64,000 nt of DNA from Agromyces sp. NDB4Y10 (GTDB lineage Bacteria; Actinomycetota; Actinomycetes; Actinomycetales; Microbacteriaceae). This document shows positions 1 through 7,684 of the stretch, piece by piece. The position numbers and the translations under genes are program-made. Position 1 is the stretch's first letter; each line of letters opens with the position of its first letter. The notes below the pieces were generated by a model. That model was not told the DNA's origin. It saw only the letters and a list, made by a program, of their open reading frames with translations, and made no database searches. The DNA is taken from NCBI RefSeq assembly GCF_001620055.1, contig NZ_LQGY01000014.1, positions 186,001-250,000 on the forward strand. Direction: 5' to 3'.

Positions 1-346
1 ACGCGAGGGCCTCGCCGGTCACGGTGCCGCGCTGCTCGGCGCGGACGGCCGCGCGAAACGCGGCCTCGCCGGCCCCGGTGACCCGGTAGAGGCGGCGGCG
101 CGGGCGCCCCTCGGCCTCGGCCCGTTCAGGCGCTTCCCACTCGGATTCGAGCAACCCCGCGGTCTCCATGCGGTTCAGGGCGCGGTACAGGGCGCCCTGC
201 GAGACCAGAGCGGAGTCGTCCCGTTCGGCGAGCGTGCGGGCGAGCGCGAAGCCGAAGAACGAGCCTTCGCGCGGCTGGATGGTGAGGCCCGCATCGAGGA
301 TCGCGAGCTCGATCGGGAGGAGCACTCCCGGGCGTCGTCGTGGCAT
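1..346 (-). CDS. PadR-family transcriptional regulator (partial, cut by left edge)
   Basis: The reading frame starts at an ATG at 346 and is still open at base 1, so the C-terminus is missing. About 115 residues are visible. They fit a PadR winged helix: the LLPIELAILDAGL helix, then a recognition region ending SQGALYRALNRMETAGLLESEW, followed by a charged wing and a conserved RRRLYRVTGAGEAA segment. PadR proteins are usually ligand-responsive repressors that act on their own gene and neighbours. A perfect inverted repeat lies 10 bases upstream of the start, which suggests autorepression. The next gene (STAS/SpoIIAA-like) is divergent and may share the operator. Confidence 0.85.
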   Translation of the reverse strand, partial: MPRRRPGVLLPIELAILDAGLTIQPREGSFFGFALARTLAERDDSALVSQGALYRALNRMETAGLLESEWEAPERAEAEGRPRRRLYRVTGAGEAAFRAAVRAEQRGTVTGEALA

Positions 347-355
347 GGAGGCGAC

Positions 356-377
356 TATACGCACCTATGTGCGTATA
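356..377. promoter_or_regulatory. Palindromic operator upstream of the padR gene
   Basis: TATACGCAC at 356-364 and GTGCGTATA at 369-377 form a perfect 9-bp inverted repeat around a 4-base spacer (ctat). It is AT-richer than its surroundings and sits in the divergent gap between the PadR start (346) and the SpoIIAA-like gene (466). A dimeric winged-helix repressor such as the adjacent PadR is the obvious candidate binder, but that assignment is inferred. Confidence 0.7.
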
Positions 378-465
378 AGACAAGGCCGAGAAATGACCAC
401 GCCCTCTCGACGCGGTCGGCGCCGCACGTCAGGCTGGGCGACAACGACGAGAACGGAGCACTTCG

Positions 466-819
466 ATGACCATCACGCAGTCTGACCGCAGCACCGGTGA
501 CATCCTCGGTTTCGTCGTGTCCGGCGACGTGACGAAGGCCGACTACGAGGTCCTGACGCCCGCGGTCGAGGCCGCGGTCGAGGAGCACGGCGAGGTGAAG
601 CTGATGCTCGACCTCACCGATTTCCGGTGGGAGAAGGTCGGCGCGTGGGGTGCCGACCTGCGCTTCGGTCACGAGTTCCACGAGAAGGTCGCGCGCATGG
701 CGATCGTCGGCCACAAGAAGTGGGAGGAGGGCCTGGCGCATCTCGCCTCCCCGTTCTACGCGCGGGAGGCGGCGTACTTCGAGGACGAGGATGCCGCCTG
801 GGCGTGGCTCCGGAGCTGA
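466..819 (+). CDS. STAS/SEC14 (SpoIIAA-like) domain protein
   Basis: This is a 117-residue single-domain protein. It shows the SpoIIAA-like pattern (PF11964 type): a beta strand DILGFVVSGDVTKADYEVL, a helix, KLMLDLTDFRW, a helix, then RMAIVGHKKWEEGLAHLASPFYAREAAYFEDEDAAWAWL. Bacterial members are about 120 residues, so the length is complete. Proteins of this fold bind lipids or other small ligands, and the bacterial ones have no settled role. A GGAG ribosome site precedes the ATG. The gene is divergent from padR, so it may belong to that regulon. The substrate is unknown. Confidence 0.8.
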   Translation: MTITQSDRSTGDILGFVVSGDVTKADYEVLTPAVEAAVEEHGEVKLMLDLTDFRWEKVGAWGADLRFGHEFHEKVARMAIVGHKKWEEGLAHLASPFYAREAAYFEDEDAAWAWLRS

Positions 820-859
820 GCCCGGGTGGCCGGATGTGTCGTTGCACGAGGGCCAGGGC

Positions 860-1804
860 TCACGCGGTGGCGAACGCCGACTGGGTGAGCCGCTCGGACG
901 CCTCCCAGACCCGGGCGGCGTCAGCCGCACTGCGTAGCGGCGGGTAGAGCCGCTGCACGGCCGGCGGTCCGCCGAGGTGACCGAGTCCGCGCGGTCCGTA
1001 CAGGGTTCCGCCTTCGGCCGACGGGTCGGTCGCGGCCATGAGCGCCGGCAGCGACGCGGAGTCGAGGGTGCCGATCACGATCCCTCGGGCCGAGAGCGCG
1101 CGGATCAGCCGGATCGCCCGCGTGTCCTCGTGGCGGTCGAGCTCGGGTCGCGCGGCGAGCAGGCTCGTCGGTGCCACCCCCGGGTGCGACAGGTTGCTCG
1201 TGATGCCCCACCCGCCCGCGCGACTCCGACGGTCGAGTTCCAGGCCGAACAGCCCGAACGCGATCTTGGATCGGCTGTACGCACGTTGACCGTCGTAGTG
1301 GCGCTCCGAGTCGAGGTCGTCCCAGTCGATCGCACCCCGTCGCGCCGCGATGCTGACCTGCGATGTCACCCTGGCTCGCCCCGCACGCAGCAGCGGCGCG
1401 AGCCGGGCGACGAGGGCGAAGTGGCCGAGGTGGTTGGTGCCGAACTGCAGTTCGAAGCCGTCGGCTGTCACCTGCCGCTCCGGTGGCGTCATGACCCCCG
1501 CGTTGTTGATGAGGATGTGGATGGGCTGCCCCTCGGAACCTAGGGTGTCCGCGAGCGCGGCGACCGAGGCGAGCGACGACAGGTCGAGGTGTCGGAGCGA
1601 CACCTCGGCGCCCGGAACGCGCTCGCGAATACGCGCGACTGCCTGCTCGCCCTTCGCGGGGTTGCGGACCGGCAGGATCCCCTCGGCACCCGCCGCAGCG
1701 AGTCGCTCGGCGATCCTCAGTCCCATGCCGTCGCTCGCCCCGGTGACGACCGCGCGCTTCGCGGTCAGGTTGGGAATGTGGATGTCGATCGTTCGCCCGG
1801 TCAT
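860..1804 (-). CDS. SDR-family oxidoreductase (retinol dehydrogenase-like)
   Basis: This 314-residue Rossmann protein has all classical short-chain dehydrogenase signatures. The nucleotide site is TGASDGMG (residues 21-28, with Met in place of the usual Ile), NNAG is at 100-103, a Ser lies near 151, and the catalytic YSRSK is at 176-180. Its length, and the long C-terminus ending in a leucine- and proline-rich tail, resemble the retinol dehydrogenase/protochlorophyllide reductase branch. NADP(H) use is likely, and the substrate is unknown. It is divergent from an XRE-type regulator starting at 1984, a common arrangement for a specific regulator and its target. Confidence 0.88.
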   Translation of the reverse strand: MTGRTIDIHIPNLTAKRAVVTGASDGMGLRIAERLAAAGAEGILPVRNPAKGEQAVARIRERVPGAEVSLRHLDLSSLASVAALADTLGSEGQPIHILINNAGVMTPPERQVTADGFELQFGTNHLGHFALVARLAPLLRAGRARVTSQVSIAARRGAIDWDDLDSERHYDGQRAYSRSKIAFGLFGLELDRRSRAGGWGITSNLSHPGVAPTSLLAARPELDRHEDTRAIRLIRALSARGIVIGTLDSASLPALMAATDPSAEGGTLYGPRGLGHLGGPPAVQRLYPPLRSAADAARVWEASERLTQSAFATA

Positions 1805-1983
1805 TCGAGTCCTCCTCGTTCGTGGTCATCCCACGGTCGACCGTCCCGGACGCGGCATCCAGAGACTGTCGATCCTCGGTTCGCGACGCCCAGGTACCGC
1901 CGCGGATGGTGGGACGGATGATCCGTGGTTCCGGGCATCCGAGCGAGGTAGAAACGAAGCAGCACTGCGAGACGAGGTTCACC

Positions 1984-2823
1984 ATGATCGATCGGGCCGG
2001 GTTGGCGGAGTTCCTCCGCAGCCGTCGTGAAGCGCTGCAGCCCGAGGATGTCGGCCTGCCTCGCGGTCCACGCAGGCGGACGACCGGGCTCCGACGCGAG
2101 GAGGTCGCGTCGCTGTGCCACATGTCGACCGACTACTACTCGCGCCTGGAACAGGAACGCGGACCGCAGCCCTCGCCCCAGATGCTTGCGTCGATCGCGC
2201 TCGGTCTGCACCTCTCGCTCGACGAGCGCGACCATCTCTTCCGGCTCGCAGGACAGAACCCGCCAGCGCGCGGCGAGGTGAGCACGCATATCAGCCCCGG
2301 ATTGCTGCGCATCCTGGACCGCTTGAACGACACGCCCGCCGAGATCGTCACCGAACTCGGCGAGACGCTGCGGCAGACGCCGATGGCGGTGGCGCTGACG
2401 GGGGATGCCACGTCGTACACGGGGCCCGCCCGCAGCGCGGGGTACCGATGGTTCACCGACCCGGCCGCCCGAAATCGATACGCGCCGGAGGAGCACGCGT
2501 TCCTCAGCCGGATGTACGCATCGGGCCTTCGCGAGATCGTCACGATGCGCGGGCCGGACTCACGTGCCGCGTATCTCGCGGGGTTGCTCCTCGAGCAGAG
2601 CGACGAGTTCAGACGCGTGTGGGACGACCATGAGATCGGCGTGCGCCCGCACGAGGTGAAGCACTTCATCCACCCCGAGGTGGGAGCCCTCGAGCTGACA
2701 TGCCAACGGTTGATGGACCCCGATCAGGGCCATTCGCTGCTCGTGTACACCGCGATCCCCGGAAGCGAGAGCCACGACCGGTTGAGCCTGCTCGCCGTCA
2801 TCGGCGCCCAGACGCTCAGCTGA
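1984..2823 (+). CDS. XRE-family HTH regulator with MmyB-like ligand domain
   Basis: The chosen ATG gives MIDRAGLAEFLRSRREAL, the standard N-terminus of this family, although the frame stays open further upstream. The protein has 279 residues. The N-terminal helix-turn-helix is LRREEVASLCHMSTDYYSRLEQERG (about residues 38-62). The region from about 100 onwards matches the MmyB-like ligand-binding half, with the YRWFTDPAARNRY and PEVGALELTCQRLMDPDQGHSLLVYTA patterns. Actinobacterial members are usually paired divergently with a dehydrogenase or reductase that they control, here the SDR at 860-1804. The effector is unknown. Confidence 0.87.
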   Translation: MIDRAGLAEFLRSRREALQPEDVGLPRGPRRRTTGLRREEVASLCHMSTDYYSRLEQERGPQPSPQMLASIALGLHLSLDERDHLFRLAGQNPPARGEVSTHISPGLLRILDRLNDTPAEIVTELGETLRQTPMAVALTGDATSYTGPARSAGYRWFTDPAARNRYAPEEHAFLSRMYASGLREIVTMRGPDSRAAYLAGLLLEQSDEFRRVWDDHEIGVRPHEVKHFIHPEVGALELTCQRLMDPDQGHSLLVYTAIPGSESHDRLSLLAVIGAQTLS

Positions 2824-2871
2824 TGCCGGGTACCGGCGACACGTGCGTGCCGCCAGGTCCGAGCGTCGAGA

Positions 2872-3387
2872 TCAGCCGGCCGCCGTGGCCACCGGCGGAC
2901 GCGGGTCGCGCGCGAGCCACGCCTCGATCACGCCGAGCGCCGAGCCGGCGATACCGGCGCCGACGACGTCGAGCGGGAGCCCCTCGTAGGCGGGGGTGCC
3001 CGACGTCGCGATGCCCTCCTGCACGATCGACTCGATCCGCGCGCGCAGCCGCGCCATCACGACCGCCGAACCCTGCGGCCCGAGGACCCGGCGATACACC
3101 TCTGCGTTCTCGTCGAGGTGGGCGAGGTAGTCGACGAGGGCCTGGGGCGGGTCGGCGGTGGGCTCGGGGGTCTCCGGCAGGTTCGCCCGCGCGAGTCCGG
3201 CCGCGGCGTCGAGCGCGTCGGCGAGCAGGGTCTCCTTGTCGGAGTAGTGCTGATAGAAGCTGCTGCGGTTCACGCCCGCGCGGGTCGCGATGTCGGCCAC
3301 CGTGACCTCCTCGAGCGGATGCTCCCGCGCGAGCGCGAACAGCGCCTCCTGCAGTGCGCGGCGGGTGCGCTCGACTCGGACGTCCAC
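2872..3387 (-). CDS. TetR-family regulator, probable repressor of the MMPL exporter
   Basis: The protein has an N-terminal TetR helix-turn-helix (RTRRALQEALFALAREHPLEEVTVADIATRAGVNRSSFYQHYSDKETLL) and a helical ligand domain, about 171 residues from the GTG at 3387. An upstream in-frame ATG at 3456 is possible but lies inside the 15-bp-arm palindrome at 3432-3463, so I prefer the GTG, which starts just before the usual VERTRRAL motif. No strong ribosome site helps decide. It is divergent from the MMPL transporter starting at 3525, the standard layout for a drug- or lipid-exporter repressor. Confidence 0.88.
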   Translation of the reverse strand: MDVRVERTRRALQEALFALAREHPLEEVTVADIATRAGVNRSSFYQHYSDKETLLADALDAAAGLARANLPETPEPTADPPQALVDYLAHLDENAEVYRRVLGPQGSAVVMARLRARIESIVQEGIATSGTPAYEGLPLDVVGAGIAGSALGVIEAWLARDPRPPVATAAG

Positions 3388-3431
3388 AGGGTGATTCTGG
3401 CAGTCGCACCGCTGCGGAGTCTGCGACTTCG

Positions 3432-3463
3432 CCGACGGATGTCGGATTTCCGACATCCGTCGG
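3432..3463. promoter_or_regulatory. 15-bp-arm palindrome, TetR operator between tetR and mmpL
   Basis: CCGACGGATGTCGGA at 3432-3446 and its exact reverse complement at 3449-3463 flank a 2-base spacer (tt). Each arm itself contains a CCGAC...GTCGG symmetry. The site lies between the divergent TetR and MMPL starts, where a TetR dimer or pair of dimers could block both promoters. Confidence 0.8.
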
Positions 3464-3524
3464 GTACTCTCGTTCGGGCTCGACGGTGCGCCGAACACCT
3501 CGTGATCCGGAAGGCGGCTCCGAC

Positions 3525-6128
3525 ATGGCAGAACTCCTCTACCGACTCGGTCGGCTCGCCTCGCGACGGTCCTGGACAGTGATCACCGGATGGATCGTGA
3601 CCCTCGCGCTCGCCGCCGGCGCGTTCCTCGCCTTCGGCGGCACGCTGACCACCACCATGAACATCCCCGGTACCGAGACCGAGCGGGTGACCGAACAGCT
3701 CACCGATGAGCTCGACGGTCTCGGGGGAGCGACCGGGACGGTCGTCTTCCGAACGGAGGATGGCAGCACCTTCACCTCGTCGCAGGAGGAGCAGATCGGC
3801 GAGCTGCTCGACGGCATCGCCGGGATCGACCGGGTCGACGACGTCGTGAACCCCTTCGCCGCGGCATCCGAGCGCGCCGAGCAGGAGCAGCAGCTTGCCG
3901 ACGGCGCCGCGCAGCTCGACGAGGCGGAGCAGCAGGTCGCCGACGGCAGCTCCCAGCTCGACGCCGCCGAGGCGCAGCTCGACGCCGGACAGGCCCAGCT
4001 GGACGCGGCCGTCGCGCAGGCGCAGAGTGACGGCACGTACGCGTTCGCCGAGGCGCAGTTCGCGGCGCAGCAGGCCGAGCTCGACGCGAACCGCGCGCAG
4101 CTGGACGCCCAGCGCGCCGAGCTCGAGGCCGGTGCGGCCGAGCTGCCCGGCCAGCGGAGCCGGCTCGAGGACGGGCAGCGGCTCGTCGACGCGGCATCCG
4201 AGATTCGCACCGTCTCTGCCGACGGCGCGACCGCGGCCGGCGCCGTGTTGTTCGAGGACGAGCTCTTCTCGCTGTCCGATGAGACGAAGGCGGCGGTCGC
4301 CGGTGAGCTCGACGGCGCCGACATCGACGGCGTCTCGATCGACTACTCGTCCGAGATCGCGTCGAGCATCGAGGGTCTCCTCGGGCCGGGTGAGATCGCC
4401 GGCGTCGCGCTCGCGCTCCTCGTGCTGATCCTCATGTTCCGGGCGTTGCTGCCCGCGGTGATGCCCATCGTCTCGTCGATCATCGGCGTGGGCTTCGGCG
4501 TCGCGGGCTCGCTCGCGTTCTCGGGTGTCGTCGACATGACGTCGGTCACGCCGGTGCTGGGCGTCATGCTCGGGCTGGCCGTCGGCATCGACTATGCGCT
4601 CTTCATCATGAACCGCCACCGACGGCAGGTGCTCGCGGGCATGGAGATCCGCGAGTCGATCGCCCTCGCCAACGGCACCTCCGGCAACGCGGTCGTGTTC
4701 GCCGGCTCGACCGTGCTCGTCGCGCTCCTGGCGCTGAACGTCACGGGCATCCCGTTCCTCGGCGTGATGGGCACCGTCGGCGCGGTCTGCGTGCTCATCG
4801 CCGTGCTCCTCGCGGTGAGCTTCACGCCCGCAGTGCTCGGGCTCATCGGCATCCGGATCGTCAACCGCCGTGCCCGCGCGCAGATCGGCCACGAGTCGCA
4901 CGCGCGACCGGAACTGAAGCCCATGGGCACCGGTCGCGCACTCCTGCGCGCGGCGCTCGCGATCATCGTGCTGCTCGTGGTGGCGATCCCGGCCCTCTCG
5001 ATGCGGCTCGGCCTGCCCGACGGCTCGTCCGAGGCCACCGACTCGACCCAGTACCAGGCGTACGCAGCGGTCGCCGATGCGTTCGGCGCCGGCCAGAACG
5101 GTCCGCTCCTGGTCACCGCGGCCCTGCCCGACGGCATCGCCGAAGACGAGGTGACGGCGACGCAGGCGGACCTCGCCGACCTGCTCCTCGAGCAGGAGGA
5201 TGTCGTCGCCGTCGCGCCGGTCGGCGTCTCCGACGACCGCGACTTCCTGGCCTTCCAGGTCGTGCCGGTCGACGGCCCGTCGAGCGTCTCGACCGAGCAG
5301 CTCGTGCACGAGCTCCGCGACCTCTCACCAGTGTCCGGCGAGGCGGCGGGTGCGGATGGCGACATCGAACTCGGCGTCGCCGGCCAGGCGAGCGGCAACA
5401 TCGACATCTCGGAGAAGCTCGCCGGCGTGCTGCCGGTCTACCTGGCGCTCGTCGTCGGGCTCTCGCTCATCATCCTGGTGCTCGTGTTCCGGTCGATCCT
5501 CGTGCCGCTCGTCGCGACCGCCGGCTTCGTGCTCTCCCTCTTCGCGGCGTTCGGCGCGATCGTCGCCATCTTCCAGTGGGGATGGCTCGGCGCCGTGTTC
5601 GGCGTGCACGACCCGGGCCCCGTCCTGAACTTTGCGCCGATCATCATCATGGGCGTGCTGTTCGGGCTGGCGATGGACTACCAGCTGTTCCTCGTCTCGG
5701 GCATGCGCGAGGCGTACGTGCACGGCGTGCCCGCGCGCACGGCGGTGGTGGCAGGTCTCCGGAACGGCCGAGTGGTCGTCACCGCGGCGGCGATCATCAT
5801 GACGGCCGTGTTCGGCGGGTTTGTCTTCTCGCACCTCGCGATGGTGCGACCGCTCGGCTTCGGCCTCGCGATCGGCGTGCTCTTCGACGCGTTCATCGTG
5901 CGGATGCTGCTGATCCCGGCCGTCATGCACCTGCTCGGTCGGTCGGCGTGGTGGCTGCCCAACTGGCTCGACCGGATCCTGCCCAACGTCGACGTCGAGG
6001 GTGCCGCGCTCGAGCGGTCGCACCCGGTGCACGGTGCTTCGGCGGCCGCAGTGGGCGGCGGGAGCGGCGACGCGGCGGGCGTCGAGCTCGCGGGGGAGGA
6101 TGCTGCCGGGGCGCGCATCCGGAGCTGA
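3525..6128 (+). CDS. MMPL-family RND transporter
   Basis: This 867-residue inner-membrane exporter has duplicated RND halves. One membrane helix lies near residues 15-37. A large extracytoplasmic region follows, then a helix cluster at about 290-445 containing GLAVGIDYALFIMNRHRRQ, a single helix near 472, a second outer region, and a second cluster at about 633-808 containing GLAMDYQLFLVSGMREA. The Asp-Tyr pairs in the two clusters are the proton-relay positions typical of MMPL proteins. Residues about 120-208 hold repeated LDA/QLDA heptad-like units predicted to form a coiled coil. A GGAAGG site precedes the ATG. Such proteins export lipids or drugs; the substrate here is unknown. Confidence 0.92.
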   Translation: MAELLYRLGRLASRRSWTVITGWIVTLALAAGAFLAFGGTLTTTMNIPGTETERVTEQLTDELDGLGGATGTVVFRTEDGSTFTSSQEEQIGELLDGIAGIDRVDDVVNPFAAASERAEQEQQLADGAAQLDEAEQQVADGSSQLDAAEAQLDAGQAQLDAAVAQAQSDGTYAFAEAQFAAQQAELDANRAQLDAQRAELEAGAAELPGQRSRLEDGQRLVDAASEIRTVSADGATAAGAVLFEDELFSLSDETKAAVAGELDGADIDGVSIDYSSEIASSIEGLLGPGEIAGVALALLVLILMFRALLPAVMPIVSSIIGVGFGVAGSLAFSGVVDMTSVTPVLGVMLGLAVGIDYALFIMNRHRRQVLAGMEIRESIALANGTSGNAVVFAGSTVLVALLALNVTGIPFLGVMGTVGAVCVLIAVLLAVSFTPAVLGLIGIRIVNRRARAQIGHESHARPELKPMGTGRALLRAALAIIVLLVVAIPALSMRLGLPDGSSEATDSTQYQAYAAVADAFGAGQNGPLLVTAALPDGIAEDEVTATQADLADLLLEQEDVVAVAPVGVSDDRDFLAFQVVPVDGPSSVSTEQLVHELRDLSPVSGEAAGADGDIELGVAGQASGNIDISEKLAGVLPVYLALVVGLSLIILVLVFRSILVPLVATAGFVLSLFAAFGAIVAIFQWGWLGAVFGVHDPGPVLNFAPIIIMGVLFGLAMDYQLFLVSGMREAYVHGVPARTAVVAGLRNGRVVVTAAAIIMTAVFGGFVFSHLAMVRPLGFGLAIGVLFDAFIVRMLLIPAVMHLLGRSAWWLPNWLDRILPNVDVEGAALERSHPVHGASAAAVGGGSGDAAGVELAGEDAAGARIRS

Positions 6129-6151
6129 CGTCGGGGCCGACGCCGCGCTGT

Positions 6152-6340
6152 TCAGCGTGTCGCCGCGAGCGCGCGCACGGCGCGCTCGACCGCAGGACAG
6201 ACATCGAGTTCGGGATCGATCGTGAGTCGATGCAACACCAGGCCGTCGCCGAGGGCCATGAGGGCGCGCGCCGCCGGCACGGGGTCGGGGATGCCGGCCG
6301 CGGCGACGAGCCGGTCGGTCCACTGCTCGAACCTCGGCGG
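6152..6340 (-). pseudogene. Truncated TetR-family regulator (C-terminal remnant)
   Basis: The minus strand encodes FEQWTDRLVAAAGIPDPVPA, then ARALMALGDGLVLHRLTIDP and ELDVCPAVERAVRALAATR before a stop at 6152. This is the usual last ~60 residues of a TetR ligand domain. Upstream of about 6340 the similarity stops, with no DNA-binding domain in any frame that I can read. The break coincides with the start of lower-GC DNA and non-coding sequence. I infer that insertion of the neighbouring island, or a later deletion, removed the 5' two-thirds. The upper boundary is approximate. Confidence 0.65.
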
Positions 6341-6763
6341 TGCGGGCCATCGCGTTGCTCGAGCGGGCGGATCGCGGCGTGGAGTTGACGGTCGATTGAA
6401 GATGGCGGTCGCAGTTGCATCTTGATTGCGATCAAGTTGGATGTCGACCGCCGGTAGAGCTGACGGACGCGCAGTCCAGCTGGCGACCCTCGTCGTCACG
6501 ACTTGGCGTGAGCCCCGGCGGTCACGAGCGCTCCCGGCATCGCTGCGCCGCTTGAGTAGTCAACAGTGCGCAGGCGCCGGTGAGAAGTCGATGACATCGC
6601 GCACAACCGCGACCGTGTTCAGTTGCCCGGCGATCGCGCGGTCGCCTCGACCACATTCGTGCAATCACCCGTCGGGTGCGCTGGTCGCATGCTCATCGAG
6701 CTGCGCCATCGTGGAGTCGCATCCGCTCGCAGGCGCCCTCTGAGCTCAGGGGACCGCCTGACT
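6341..6763. other. Non-coding stretch at the island edge
   Basis: About 420 bases lie between the tetR remnant and the stop of the unknown protein gene. I see no credible gene, integrase, transposase or tRNA. The only structure noticed is a short perfect inverted repeat, CTTGAT (6421-6426) / ATCAAG (6431-6436) with a 4-base loop. It may be decayed sequence from the insertion junction. Confidence 0.5.
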
Positions 6764-7684
6764 CTAGGAACGCGAGTCGAACAGTACCGAAGAGGCGACG
6801 ACATCGCCTGCCTCCTCAATGTCAATCGCCTCAGACCGTGTTGCGGTCCCTACCCGCCACACGGCAGGACGCGAACTCACCCGCGGTGCTGCGACAAGAA
6901 GGCAAGCCAGGGAGAAGATCTTTGGTCCTGACGGGGCGAAGAGCAGACGATAGCGCAGACCAGCCGAGAAGCTGAGCGACTCAAGCGCGCCATATGGTTC
7001 GGCAAGTGATCGCACGTCGTAGTGAAAGAGAGCCGAATTGGCGGGCGCGTCGAAAAGAGGGGTGTGCATCCGTGCCGCCTCCGCTGCGAACCGAGCATCC
7101 TCGCTATCGCTGACGAACGCCCATGTCTTCGTGGGCTCCACCAATTCCGTCAGACCCAACGCGCGATGCGGCTCAAGTCCCAGACCTACGACGAGGCCGA
7201 CGGGAATCGAAGGCGAGCGAAGCTCGCCGGCGAAGTAGTCCGAAACTGGCCCAGCGTTGAGCGCCTCGACTCGCCTCGCAGCCTTCGAGCTGGAGTCAAA
7301 TGTCGCCGGACAGTATAGGAACTGAACTTCGAACGGGTGTTGGGCGGACAACGTCCAGAGGACCTCGACTACGGTTGCAAGCGTGCGGCGCGCCATGCTG
7401 CTGATATCGACACAAATTCGACCGGCGCCGCCGCGTCCCGCCAAGGCGCGGTGAAGAGCCTCGCGCAGGCTGGACGCTGCTATGAAAGTCCATCCCTCGA
7501 TCTCGTAGAGCAGCCGGTTCGCCTCTAAGGCGCCGCCGGCAGGCGACTTGTACGTCACTGCGAGCTTGGTGCCGCCCTCCACCCCTAGACGGGCCACGTA
7601 GGAGGAACGGGTCTCGTACCCGCATACAGCAAGCACGACATCGAAACTTGAGCCGCGTTCAAACGGATGGTCGATGGGCTTCAT
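6764..7684 (-). CDS. Protein of unknown function, Rossmann-like, last gene of the island operon
   Basis: This 306-residue protein is not one I recognise. It opens with a strand-turn pattern FDVVLAVCGYETRS (residues 14-27), then alternating strands and helices, and VDISSMARR at 92-100, where a conserved-looking Asp-Ile-Ser-Ser follows a hydrophobic strand. This suggests a Rossmann-like alpha/beta fold that could bind a nucleotide or act as an enzyme. No membrane segment or nuclease motif is evident. Its ATG overlaps the ATPase stop (ATGA), so the two are translationally coupled and probably work together. In a defence setting it would be a candidate effector, but that is inference. Confidence 0.75.
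   Translation of the reverse strand: MKPIDHPFERGSSFDVVLAVCGYETRSSYVARLGVEGGTKLAVTYKSPAGGALEANRLLYEIEGWTFIAASSLREALHRALAGRGGAGRICVDISSMARRTLATVVEVLWTLSAQHPFEVQFLYCPATFDSSSKAARRVEALNAGPVSDYFAGELRSPSIPVGLVVGLGLEPHRALGLTELVEPTKTWAFVSDSEDARFAAEAARMHTPLFDAPANSALFHYDVRSLAEPYGALESLSFSAGLRYRLLFAPSGPKIFSLACLLVAAPRVSSRPAVWRVGTATRSEAIDIEEAGDVVASSVLFDSRS

Noticed and set aside
3270-5309. Open frame antisense to the MMPL gene
   Set aside because: Arg/Asp/Glu repeats mirror the coiled-coil codons of MMPL; no domain.
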